From the NCBI GenBank assembly GCA_003971905.1, contig RSEE01000093.1, forward strand, positions 124,001 through 188,000: 64,000 nt of DNA. The letters are read 5' to 3'. Of the stretch, positions 35,293 through 46,827 are shown in pieces (the first letter of the stretch is position 1; each line of letters starts with the position of its first letter). The notes under the pieces were generated by a model. The model was not told the DNA's origin. It made no database searches and worked only from the letters and a program-made list of their open reading frames with translations. The translations under genes and the position numbers were made by a program. The stretch is from Moniliella sp. 'wahieum' (lineage: Eukaryota; Basidiomycota; Moniliellomycetes; Moniliellales; Moniliellaceae).

Positions 35293-35882
35293 GTTCGGCT
35301 CTCGCTGCTTCACCATTCCTTCACTTTCGCCGCATGTCGGTACCTACACCTGCAAGACCCTTCTTATTGATTCGGGGGGGCATTGGGGCGATGAACGAGA
35401 GAAGGTAGCAGAAGTACCAAGTAGGTGAATTGGCTAGATTGTGATGAACTGGGAACGCGGGGGATGCACTCTCGTTCAATCATAGTTCGCAAACGAAGCT
35501 TGTCTCTTGAGAACCACGTTACCGCTTTCGGAGCCGTCACCTTCGCGCCTTCGGGCCTTGCGATCCAGGGACCCGGGGAGATTAGGGATGTCCATTCGCC
35601 TGTTGCCAGCGCTGAGCTCCCCTTCCACAGACCCCGTGAGTGTGTGCAGCAAAGAAAGTGTGTCCAAGTTATTGGCGAACTTAACGTGCCGCTTTCCATG
35701 TCGCCTAAGAGGATATCGCACGTCGCGTCACGTGACGCGATACGGACTGTGCAGGGATCGATGAGCGGAAACCCGTTTCTCAATTTAAATTTTGGGCGGA
35801 ATCCCTCCTGGCCAGTCTTTTTTTTCTGGCGCCTGGGTGAGAGCAGGCGGACCACAGCTCCTTCTCTGCTACTACACGCAAC
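35293..35882. other. Intergenic region upstream of the DBP6-like gene
   Basis: Contains the 18-base palindrome at 35723-35740 about 143 bases before the helicase ATG. Overlapping frames on both strands show no domain. Confidence 0.45.
35723..35740. promoter_or_regulatory. TCGCGTCACGTGACGCGA perfect palindrome
   Basis: An 18-base self-complementary site centred on GTCACGTGAC, located about 143 bases upstream of the helicase start. Same core as the site upstream of the methyltransferase at 20933. A bHLH-type binding site is the likely reading. Confidence 0.45.
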
Positions 35883-37748
35883 ATGGCCGAGTCCGACCTG
35901 GTCCATCCCGTCCCCGCCATGGACGCAGATACTGCAGCACCCCGAAAACGGAGGAGGGTTGATACTGATTCTCGCCTCGCTCCGACGTTGTCTTGGACCA
36001 GTCCGAGCCCCAGTCCGAGCCAGCACCCCCTGAGCTGGAAGGGGAAGGACATCTCACTCCCCAAGACGCACCTGCATTGACCCGGCTTCGTCGTGCTCAG
36101 GCGGTAGATCTGCATGATCCACTAAAGCCATTTCTTCTTCGGTCCCAGGGCCTTCCATCGGGCTTGCTCAACCTCTCCGTGCCCAGATGAGCCAAGGCGC
36201 CCCTCTTGTCTCTGAGGATGGGCACGCACAACTCATTTCGGCCCCGACACGAGCCGGCTGGAGAAGATGGGGATCAGCGTTTGTTTGCAGTACAAGCCAG
36301 TGTGGTTCGCATGCTCAAGGACACTAGTACTGGCCTTTACCCTAGCCCGCCCCAAGAGACTTCTCGTGGCTAGCCCCACAGGAAGTGGCAAAACGTTGGC
36401 CTATGCTATTCCGCTTGTGGACGCCTTGAGCCAACGCATCATTCCTCGTCTAAGGGCGATCATTGTACTTCCAACTAAGGACTTGGTCGCCCAAGTGGCC
36501 CAAGTACTCAGCCAGGTGCCGGTGATGCACTGAAGATTCAGGTCGCCGGCCATCAGCAGCGTCGGCATGACAAGTCCAACGTCGAAGAGGCAAATTGGCT
36601 CGACGAAACTGATCCTTTCCTCCCCCGTACCTTGTCACGCATTCAAAGTGACACTGATATTTTGGTTGGCACCCCGCTTCTCGTATTGGAGGCCATTCGA
36701 GCCCGTGCCGAAGCAGACCCTTCATGCAGTCCCCTGCAACACCTTCGCTTCCTGATCCTTGACGAGGCGGATCGAATTTTGGGCGACTCGGGTGCATCAT
36801 CCATGCACCACTGGATGACACCCTTGGTTGAAATGCTCGAACCTCCTGCCTTGGACGTGGTACCAGACGTCTCTCTTCCCCTGACCGGTTCGATGCCGGC
36901 AATGGCACCGGCCTGGTTGGAGCAGCGCAATGGTCTCTCGCCATTCGGATGATAAGGCTGGGCCCGATGCCAGTGTATCGTCATTTGCTTCCCGTTCTTC
37001 TTCTTGCTGCCAAAAGCTGCTCTTCTCCGCCACTTTGACTCGAGACCCAGCTCGTGTGGCGGCTCTCCGGCTTCGCAACCCCATGTATCTCTCCATCCGC
37101 CCTGACGGTGCCGTGGTGGAAGATGAGACGACAACCAGATGCGTTTGCGATTCCTGATACGTTGCGGGAAGCCTACGTTCCCACAACGGGAGGTGACAAA
37201 CCTTTGGTGCTTTATTCGTTGCTCACCGGCCTCATCCCTCGGAATGGTCAACGTCTCTCCGCAACGCTGTGCTTTACCAAATCCGTCGAGTCGGCAGCTC
37301 GACTGGCTCAGTTGTTGCAATTAATCGACGAACAGACGCGGGCGGAACAACCATTGCAAGTGGCCCATTTGACTGCCAGCATACCTGCTGCTCAACGCAA
37401 AGCGCTTCTTACCTCATTTGAAGCTGGGAAGGTGGACGTGCTGGTTTGCTCCGACGTGTTGGCGCGTGGATTGGACTTGCCGAACACGAAGCAAGTAGTT
37501 TCGTACGATGCACCGGTCGACTTGCGGAAGTATGTTCATCGGATTGGTCGCACAGCACGCGCAGGGCGAGAGGGGAAAGCGTACACATTGCTGGAGCCGC
37601 AGGAGGTGTACCCATTCCGTCGCATGCGTAGTGCCGCACCCCGATCAACCGACGTGGCTCACATTCGCGTCCCCGAGGCCCAATTGAGCCCGTGCGCGAC
37701 GCGTACGATGACGCATTGGCTCAATTGGGCGAGCGCTATGGAGCTTGA
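35883..37748 (+). CDS. DBP6: DEAD-box RNA helicase, DBP6/DDX51 type
   Basis: A nucleolar helicase for 60S subunit assembly. The ATG at 35883 starts MAESDLVHPVPAMDADTAAP followed by a basic RKRRR patch. Helicase motifs in order: FAVQASVVRML (Q-region equivalent), I ASPTGSGKT, Ia VLPTKDLVAQV, Ib VGTPLLVL, II LDEADRIL, III LLFSATLTRDP, IV LCFTKSVESA, V VCSDVLARGLDLPN and VI HRIGRTARAGREG. The unusual Ib and the motif V/VI context match DBP6/DDX51 better than general DEAD proteins. The C-terminal frame EPVRDAYDDALAQLGERYGA ends at 37746-37748. Frame jumps at about 35975, 36190, 36270, 36330, 36530, 36945, 37130 and 37680 interrupt it; no introns are evident. Confidence 0.9.
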
Positions 37749-40700
37749 AGCTGTAATGGAAGTCTCTGTGTCGCCCTGTTTTGTCTTTCGATATCTGTCC
37801 CGTCAGGTCCCAAAACTGTAGTTGCGGAGGGAGATGAGGCCTGAGGCTGAGGCTGAGGCCTGAGGGAAAATCAAAGAGTTATTGAGCCGATTGGGTTTTG
37901 ATGACAAAATGTGTTGTGCCTGAAGACAAGCGTTGAGATCATTGAGAACGTTGCACGTTGAGGTTTGAGAAGACACTCAGGATGTTCGAATGTGCATGGT
38001 ACTGATACTAGTAACAAAGTCATCGTTGTTTGTATTCTTGAGTCTGCCCCATTGCCTTCATCTTTCGCTTTCTCTATTGCCGACTTCCCCGCTTTCATGT
38101 CCCTTCCTCTTCCCCCTTTTCTCTCCACAAGGAGTTAGTTCTTCTTCCCGTCCTCACCTCTGTTTTACAAACTCACTGTGGGTAAAACATATCTACTAAT
38201 ACTTGATGCTTACGAAGGCGACGAGAGGGATGCGGCAAGAACGCCAAGTAGCAGGGACGCACACTCGATGGCTGTTCTTTCCTTCTGGTCATGGCCACCA
38301 TGACGATACGGACGAGGTACTGTGTTATCAATACTGCCAACAAAACAAGATGCTTTTAGCACTACACTGTACCAAACTTTCTCAATAATGACTAGTTGTA
38401 GAGATGGATTCTCAGATCCCACTCTCATACTGTAATCATCAACCATTTTGACAGAGCTTAAGGCTGGGACGGAGAAACGCTGGGCCTAAACCGATCCGTT
38501 CATCCGGCGTGTGTGGCTTGTTAGCGCCAACCCTGTTTAAGGAACCAGGGAATCGCCAGGAGATCAGTACCTCTGGTGCCCGCCACCCGTTCCTATATAC
38601 CCGAGGAAGAGACATCCGAGCGGTGAACCATCTCCATTGAATATTGAGACTCTCTAGTAGTCAATTCCTTCCGGTTCCCAAGCATCTTTTGCCCGCTGTC
38701 ATGGTGGCAGTGTCCTCGCGTCGGCAAAACCAAGAGGAAACGGTTCTCGTGGGTGCGCCCGGTACATGGCGTCCTTGTCGCATTCTGTTTGTTCCAGCGG
38801 CCGAAAGCAGCCTGTCTCATACTATTTCTACCACCTCCTCAGCGCTCAGCCACAGTGAACTATTTTCCTAATTGAAGTGCCCGTCGCCCACCCCCCAGGG
38901 GACTGACGCAAACTCGTATATCCACTCAGACATCATATACCCCCGCGATTTGATGAAAGTGAATGGAGCGCGCCAATAGAGGGCCTGACCTGCTGATGGC
39001 TTTTCTGGTTTCCTAGTGGTGTCAAGAAGCAGCACTCTGGAACACGTCGATGATCAGCCTTCGGTCTCCTCGTAATGCGTAACGTTTCTTATTTGGTACC
39101 AGTTACCATATACCACAGCCGCCTTAAAGCTTAAAGCTTAAGGCGCTTAAGCTCTGAAAATGATATGGTGAGGCCGAGGACAGTAGGTACTAAATGTTGT
39201 AGTGACTAATACGATGATACGAACTATATTTTGTAACTACTACATCAGTCAAGTTAGTCACTAGTCATAGCAACCAATGTGGTGTACATGGCCCCGCGGA
39301 CTTTTGTATGCAGATGTCGAACTTCTTGGCGGCAGAAACCACAGAGGCGTGTTACGTCAGTGACAAAATCAGACCATTGGCTACTTTAATTATCTTCCGG
39401 CTTCACTACTAGGTACTAGTCACTATAGGTTGGTGTACTAGCCCTCCTAACCCTGTGGGTCATACCTTCCTGATGCGTCCTGAAAACTGCTCGGGGTCGT
39501 CTGGCATGCTGCATGCACGTTGCACCCAGATATCAAAAGTCTTGGAATGATAGCACAAGGAAAAAAAGTGTCGCAACGAATTTAACGGCATTATGGGGGG
39601 CGGTTAATCCATGTCACATGTCAAAGTCCTCCATAGGACGGCATCGGGTTGCAGACAGAGCATTTGAAATGCGGGCATACTCGATACCCTCTGCTATCAA
39701 CGCGGGTCACATACTCATGTACTCGTAGAAGAGCTTAGTGCTTCGCAGATCATCGATCATCGATCATAGTAGTAGCACTACTCACATGTCTCACATGTCA
39801 CAGTATTAGGTACTCAGGCGGAGTCTCGCTTGTGTTTCCCCGCACTGCACTCTCCCTCTGTCGGGCATTAACGCGTAACGCATTAATTTGAACGTTCAAC
39901 GTTCAACGACGCACTTAAAAACGTTAACGTGCTTAACGTTTAACGATTTACACTTATCGATGATCGATGATCGATTATCGAACATGCATGATGCACATCT
40001 CATTGCATGTGCGTGGCGGGGTACCTGTGGGGTGCCTGTATTAATGTGCGCGTGATGTAGGGATCAGGCATTCCTACTGGTTGTGATAGTGGATACTACG
40101 CGCCGCAGATATGGCATGCCAGGGCATGCCAGACGGCAGCTGCGACATGTGAGCTGTGGCAGGCTGTGGCTTCTGTATGGTCTCTAGAGTAATTAGTAGT
40201 TGGTAACGGTAAGAGCACGGGCACAAAACACATGTGGTTGTGACCTGGTGCCAGATCCTTAACAGGGAATGCGGGTACTCACCATACATCACAGGCTGCA
40301 GTTCGAGGGCTGCTAGACAGCTTGGTTCAAGCCTGAGAGCTGAGCCTCAGGCCTCAAGGTGCTGTTTGGGTTGTGGAGAGGTTAGAGTGCTGCTGAGCTG
40401 AATACGCATGCCCCGCGATACCATCCGAAATTGTGGCGGCTATAGTGCTGTAGCGTGTGCCAATCCAGCCGATTGAGCTCTCGACCGCGGTGCGGTGACC
40501 ATCGACTGTCAAAATCCCAGTGAGGCGTAAAGCTTCGCTCCCCCATGTCGGTTTGGTGACTGGTGAGAAGACGTGATCTGATCGGCTCCCCACAACATAC
40601 CAGCACCGACATAGCTCTGCCCCAAAGGAAGAATGCAAAAACTCTCGCGTCCGGGCCTTCCACAGCACCAACGCTATGGGCAGAAGAGGGGAGAATATAT

Positions 40701-41037
40701 GTGACCTGCGAGTCATTTCAAATTTCATTGGGATCAGATTCCTCAAGCGGGCACTGAGGCCCTCTTCGCCGGTAAGGCGCCGAAATGACAAACACCCGTT
40801 TTGTCGCGACGATCATCGATCAGCAGTATTCGTTACTCTTCCCGCAGCCACTCGCAACAGCATAGCGACTGGACTTCCAAACTCCTCCCCGGAACCCCCC
40901 CTATCGTCTTTTTTTCTTCTCGGTGCTTTCACTCTCAATACCACCACCACGCTACCACTACACCGAAAACGAGCCCCCGCTCTATCGAGGCGCCTTTTCT
41001 CTAGTTTCCACCGTGCTCCGCGCTCATTCTAAGCGTA
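37749..41037. other. 3.3-kb gene-poor, motif-rich block
   Basis: No frame here shows a domain or supported splicing. The sequence is more AT-rich than its surroundings and holds GAGGCTGAGGCC repeats (37835-37865), TAGTGACTA/TAGTCACT patches (39190-39430), AAAGCTTAAAGCTTAAGG (39123-39145), two ATCGATGATCGAT arrays (39749-39768 and 39954-39980) and an AACGTT array (39888-39945). It is the largest empty interval in the window and could hold a non-coding RNA, an origin or decayed DNA. Confidence 0.45.
39749..39980. repeat. ATCGATGATCGAT and AACGTT palindrome cluster
   Basis: Two arrays of the ATCGATG/ATCGATC type flank a run of AACGTTCAACGTTCAACG and related TTAACGTT units within 230 bases. Both hexamers, ATCGAT and AACGTT, are self-complementary. 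Confidence 0.6.
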
Positions 41038-44000
41038 ATGTCCCTCTTATTGCCCTTGGAAGCACCCTCAACAGCCACAGCATCCACAACATCCCTTCCA
41101 GCGTCTGGCCTCGCACCTGTACCAGCACACAGCCCCCGCCACGTTAGCAGCGCCCATCCTGCTCTAAGCCAGCAAGATCATCATCATGTGCATGCAGAGA
41201 GTTTAGGCTCAGCAGGCCAGTACGTTGTTCTTCCTACCCCCTTTTCTCGGTCTTGTCACTAGGCCGATCCTAGACGATGTGTTTCCGCTTATGCCCTTTT
41301 ACTCACCATCTTGCTATCTTTCAGATGGAGTTCGTCCAGCTCGACTCATCACTCGTCACAGGCTTCTAAGCGGTCAACTAATGGAACTAGTATGCTGTCA
41401 GATCGTAAGAGCTCCATCAACAATAAAACATCCCCACTTCGAGCCCCAAAGGAGCTCTCGAACAACAGCCGGGCTCTCGACTCTTCATCCAACCCTCCGT
41501 TTTTACCCTCTCTCCCACTGTCGCCGCCCGCTAACAACCACCGCCAACAGCAGTCCTCATCTCTCTCGGTCCCGGCATCCGACCCGACACCAGAGAATCG
41601 GCAGCCCGCTCGTCCTCGTTCTCGTTTCGGGCGGTTATCTTCGTTGCTCCCTCGTCATCCATCCTCCTCCGCGGAGCAGTACCAAGGGAGAGCTCCGCGC
41701 TCTTCAACCGATTTTTCTGCCCAGCCCGTCTGAGCACCCAGCAAATACGTCGAGCGACGACATGAACCTGTTAGGTCGGGTTCCGCCCCGCTTCCCTCAA
41801 TCTTTCATGTCCCCCGCTTCAACCCCTATGGCCTCCCCTGACGAAATTGGTGGCCGCTCGTTTTCTCCTTTTCCTGGACCTGATCGGAAGGCGCAGCGTA
41901 GTCGAAATGGTTCGTTTTCAACCATTCACCTTCAGCGTCCACTCCTTGCCAATGAACATGGCTTCTTGGTACAGCCTCCCGGCATGTCACCACCTGCCAG
42001 CACCCTTGCTCATTCCGGTCCATCCCACAAGACGGCACCTTTCCCCAAAACGCCAAAGTCCGGTGCTTTTTTCATTCCTCCGGCACCTGCCAATGCTCGC
42101 ACGAGCTCCGACCTTCATCCGGCTATTACTCATCCGGCTGAAGCCCATCACCAGGCTGGTGCATACTACGCCACCCCAACCGCCACCAGAACCACTAACC
42201 AGGCACGCGTCCCCGTCTCCAACAATCCCCGCCGCGTCTTTTCAGATCCACCTGTCACTCGCATCCCTCCCCTTAGACAAACTCCCACGCTGTTTACGGA
42301 TGTCGAAGGGCATGAGCGGCAGGACAAGCGACTTCGGACCTTGTCTCGGGCGAGCATACGCTCAGTGACGGACATGATCATTCGTCCATCGTCCCGGCTC
42401 TTGTCAAAGCGACCGCCCCGGCCGGCCAGCCCAGTTCCTCACCAGCTACCTGTCTTCGACGCCAGTGCCTATGGTACCAACACTCACCCTTCCCGTCAAG
42501 CCAACGAGAGGCGGGCTGGGCAATGCCCCGCATGAGTAATGCGTTTACTGAGACTCCCGATGCGGGAGGTTCCTTTTCGCAACACAATCGAACCGGCTCT
42601 TCCCGTCCGAGCTTCTCCTTGGCGCTCGTCGAGGGGTAACCAGCCCACTTCCTGAAATGGCCGACTTGCCTCCTCTTGCACCTATCCCCCGCACCTCACG
42701 GTTGCATGCGGATGAGCCGAATACAGAGGTGCCTGCCAGTGGGCCTGGCTGGATCCGTCGTCGCCATCACTCTGCTACGGGCATTTGAATCGGTTTCTTT
42801 TGGTCACGGATCGACCTCTTCCCATGGCCCCTTCTATATGAAGGAAGCAGATTATGCGGCCTCGACACCCTTCGCGGAAGGTATCGATGAAGACGGTGTC
42901 AGGGCCGCACACAACCCTCGGCCCAGTTTGTCGACCATGGCCTCCGCCCAGCCGAGCAACAAGATGGCGTCGTCCAGCAACCCAAGGCACAATCGTTCAA
43001 GGAGGCGGCGCAGTTGGGGCATTTCATCGTCCTTTGATATCAGGAGTTCCTCTCCCGCCACAGGTTCCAAAGGGTTACGCAAAGACGGGCTCGTGATCTC
43101 GTCTCCCTTGGTTTCGCAGGCTCCTGTAACTTCGTTCGACCCATCCGTGGTCTGCGCCGGTGTCCCCCCCGCTCATCGTCCCACCCAGGATATGGGCATG
43201 GTTGGGCCTTATGTTAAGCATCCCGAGTCTCGCCAAGCTCCATTTTCTCATCTGAACGGATCCAGGACATCCTTCGTTTCGCCCAGTCTTCATGAAGCGC
43301 CAAGTTTCAGCAGGGACAAAGTGGCGATGATCCCCCCTCGACCCTCCTTTTCCCAGTCGGTTCATCGAAACACCTACTCGCCCTATTGCGACCGAGTCAG
43401 CTCTTGGTACGGAAGAAGGTGCCAGACGTGGGGTTGTACACGGACGTTTCACCGGAGTCACCTCAAGTACCCCTCAGTGCCATGCCGGTCAGTCCAAAGA
43501 GGCCCTTGGACAGCTCCGTAAGGCATGTCCAGTCCAGAGACACTTTCCACATTACCGACGACAAGGAATTTTTGTCGGCCCTTGAGAGGCCCACACCGAT
43601 CCCAAGCAGCATACTGCCACTTCGTCACTGTCCAGTGCTTTGCCGGACTTTGAAGCCCCGTCTGTGCGGAGGCGGGCATCCGAAGACCATCCTTCATCCG
43701 TCCAAGCACCTTTCTCATTTGGTGTCCATGAGGAACTGAGTGGAGAGTCCCCTTCGCTCAGACGGTCGAGGAGCTGCGACGGATCCTTGGGGGGCGAGTT
43801 CCATTCCGACACGTACCCCCCTACTGTTTCGGGTTCGCCTCCTTTGTCTCAAGAGACCGAGAACGAACGCGATGTGGCGAGCAGGCCATCTTCCTGTACT
43901 CCGTGGGGTACTCCCAGTCGAAAACTGTTGCACGTACTTCGGATGCTAAAGGACAAGTAGCGGCAGCCGCCATCAACGACGATGGATGGAAGAAGGAAGT

Positions 44001-45169
44001 AAAATCATTATTGGTACGCTATTGGCCCCATTCCTCTCTTGTTGCAATGTCCTGCCGATTGATTCTAACTGTGTCTTCTGATCCAGTGATCCGTGAACTG
44101 ATCCAAACCGAGCGAAGCTACTGCGGAAATTTGGAGGCTCTTTTGGCCGCGGTCAATCGGGCGGAAGAGTTCGGACATGTGCCTGGGTAGAAACTAGCCG
44201 CAATGACTCGTACAACAGGACCCCGGCCACCGAACTGCCTCCTGCACCCCAATATGCTTCCAGCTTGGCGTTGCGGCTACCTCAGCTCATTGCATGAGCA
44301 AGACCTCGTTTCGCAAGTAGAGGACAATCACTCCTGTGGGGTGGTAGGAGCGTCGTTCCGTGCTTGGCAGAAGCTGGAAGCTGGTTGTTGGATGGAGCTA
44401 TGCCATCAATGACATTATGACGGGTTTGGGCCACCGAGGCTGGCTCGCGCGGCAAGAGCTGGGGTAGGATCGGCTTGGTGTACGTTGCGTCGATGGATTC
44501 GGATGCCGCCTCGTTGAGGCGGGACAAGGTGCAGGAACCCTCGACGTCCCGTGCAAGCGGGATGGTCTTACCTTCCTTGCCCTCTTCCAGTCTGGGTCTG
44601 TTGGATCTTCCATCTTTCTTCAACCGTACTTTAACCCCGGGTCCTGGCATGTCCGTTTCATCTGCCCTTGGCAGGGAGGATGATCAGCTTCCACGGGGGG
44701 CTGGATACAATCAGGGTGTTCTGGCTCTCGCGCCTCCTCCACTCTCGGCTTCTACCCTCCTCCCACTCGACGGGGGCTGTTAGGTACGGCAGGGCGGCGG
44801 ACGAGCGAGCTCTCATCGAAACTATCGGGCCGTGGGCCCGCATACGGCGCCAACGACCAAGAAGAGTGTGAGCCTCTTTCGGCCCACTGCCCACCCTCCC
44901 GTTCGCAGTTTGTTCCTCGCATGGACTCTCCCATCGAGCGGTTGCCGCCAACGTTTCCGTCTGGCTCGGCCCCCAAAGCGTTAAGCCCGCTGGACATTGC
45001 GACCATGCCAGCCCAACGCTTGCCCCGCTACGTCCTCCTTCTCCGAGACCTGCAGCGCAACACATCCCCCAGCAGTCTCTCCTACCTGCGTCTTCAAAAA
45101 GCGTTGTTCATTTGCCGCCACGTGGCTGACATGTGCGACAGGGTATCGCATACTACTTCCACTGCCTGA
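41038..45169 (+). CDS. Rho guanine-nucleotide exchange factor (DH domain)
   Basis: Activates Rho-type GTPases, likely in polarity or wall signalling. The ATG at 41038 (MSLLLPLEAPSTATASTTSL) is followed by an intron at 41220-41324 (105 nt) that joins AGQ to WSSSSSTHHSSQ in frame. About 900 codons of Ser/Pro-rich low-complexity sequence lead to the DH domain: CR1 VIRELIQTERSYCGNLEALL after an intron at 44014-44086 (73 nt), LPQLIALHEQDLVSQVEDN, AINDIMTGLGHRGW, CR3 LSPLDIATMPAQRLPRYVLL with LRDL, and SLSYLRLQKALFICRHVADM with CDRVS. The frame ends at 45169. Frame jumps are frequent. Sequence to about 46014 may be the rest of this gene (see next entry). Confidence 0.8.
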
Positions 45170-46014
45170 GTCTCAACCTTTTTCTCCTGAGGCTGTTGAC
45201 TTTCCCTTTTTTGTCCTTACTTCTCTCCCATTGATTCAAGCTCTCCTCTCCCATGCTCTACTTAGAGCTCACATTTGGGTCCAAAACCAAAGACCATTTA
45301 AATAGTTGAAGTAGGATAGATCAGGGACTCGGAAGCTCACGAAAGGGACTTGATCGGCGACTATACTTGCATCTGACAGAGCGATGGGAACATGCTCCGG
45401 TTGGACACAACGGTGCGCATGAATTTGTTCAACGTTCAGACAAGCCACTGAGCGGAGTCTGGACGTAGCCTAACCCACAGGTAAGGCGTAAGAGAGAGAT
45501 CATCGATCAGGGCGAGTATAGGCTCGCTTGGGCTCGGCCACCCGCCGTCGCCGGCAGCGCACAGCGAGGGTCCAGACCTTTCCAAACCTCGGCTGCTGCT
45601 TACGCCAGCACTGCAAAGGGGGGAGACGCACAATGCAAACGACGGTGGAGCGAGTTTGGTTGGCGTATTGCATGTGCTGCTATTTGCGACCAGAATCGAG
45701 GAGCTGGATCAGTACATTACCAAAGTGCGTTGGATCTTGCAGCAGGACCAAATTGACTGGGGAAAAACTGGCCAGGTGTGTGCAAGCGCCTCGCCAGTCG
45801 CCACCTGCGGCCTACATGATGTGTCTGTGACATGCTACAATCACGCGTCACACAGGGTGATTGGATCGATGATATGGATTTGTGGGAAGGATCCGGCCGA
45901 GGACACTGCCGCTGGGCAGTGCTGGGAGCTAGGCATGTGCAGCCGTGTGCCGCTGCTCCTTCGGCATCCGCGGAGGATCGATGCCTGACGATCGATGATT
46001 CCAGGGATGCATGA
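45170..46014 (+). CDS. Probable RhoGEF C-terminal continuation or small unknown gene
   Basis: Coding-like sequence resumes after the DH domain: LDRRLYLHLTERWEHAPVGH (about 45350-45470), then, after a possible acceptor CCTAACCCACAG at 45480, IGSLGLGHPPSPAAHSEGPD and LHVLLFATRIEELDQYITKV followed by RWILQQDQIDW. An intron at about 45777-45855 (GTGTGT...CACACAG) joins KTGQ to GDWIDDMDLWEG. The stretch FATRIEELDQYITKVRWIL resembles the end of a PH domain, where stress-strand and C-terminal helix meet, which would fit a DH-PH protein. A single gene is my preferred reading. The boundary at 45170-45330 is unresolved and the identity is tentative. Confidence 0.4.
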
Positions 46015-46827
46015 TGGGTGCGGTGGGCAGCTGCTGCGGCATGCGGCCGTGCGATCATCGATCAGCGATGGATGCAATTGTGCAGATCGTTAGGACGTTG
46101 GGGGGCCAGGGGACTGGGGCACTAGGATATAGGACTGGGCTGGCAAGCGCAGGCACGCGCTGGTGTGGATGATGCATGATGCATGATGCATGATGCATGA
46201 TGCATGATGTGCAGATGGATCGACTTGGGTGGGCGGAGCCAGACAGGGGCAGTGCGGGTGCTTACGTGACGCGGGGGTGCGCTCTGAAGCTGAAGAGCAG
46301 CTACGAAGCGCGGGGGCTGCGCATGTGGGCCGGCGTGCGCAGACAGCACGGGCGCTGGCGGGGGTGGTGTGGCGCCGCCTGGCTCTAATAGGTACTCTCT
46401 CAGATCTCACGTGTACATGCATCGCTGCATCCGGTGGTCTGCGCCCTGCCATACATAAGCTGCGTCCGCGCAGCCGCCTCGACAGCATCCGGCCGTGTCA
46501 TCATGCATGCACACACCAGGCCGAGCCAAACGCTACCACGCGCCGAGGACGCAGAATCAGATCCCAGAGACTATAGTTGACCAACTCACTCCTCGCGGGC
46601 ACCGCTTATTAACCTGGGCAGCAGCGCCTAGTCGCATCTGACATCTGACAACCGAGACGCCTCACGCGCTTCTACTTGCATCGGCCGCGAGCGTTACCCG
46701 TCCCCAGCCACTCCTCTTCAACCTTCAGCTTCATTGCCCTCCTCCCCCCCCCCCCCCCCTCCTATCCACCTACTTGTGCCTACTTGTGCCCCTGTTTCGT
46801 TCCACCCGCGCCACCACGGACCAAGCA
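46015..46827. other. Intergenic region with GATGCAT microsatellite
   Basis: Between the RhoGEF region and the hypothetical gene. Contains GATCATCGATCAGCGATGG (about 46053-46071), a five-unit GATGCAT repeat (46171-46205) and a poly-C run (about 46744-46759). The overlapping open frames on both strands are not supported. Confidence 0.5.
46171..46205. repeat. (GATGCAT)5 microsatellite
   Basis: Five exact copies of the 7-base unit GATGCAT. The unit contains the palindrome ATGCAT, so the array is self-complementary. No gene overlaps it. Confidence 0.85.

Noticed and set aside
38450-38620. 5S rRNA-like gene near 38.5 kb
   Set aside because: A few GC-rich inverted patches and AGGAACCAGGGAATCGCC looked suggestive, but the conserved 5S internal control region and helices could not be matched.
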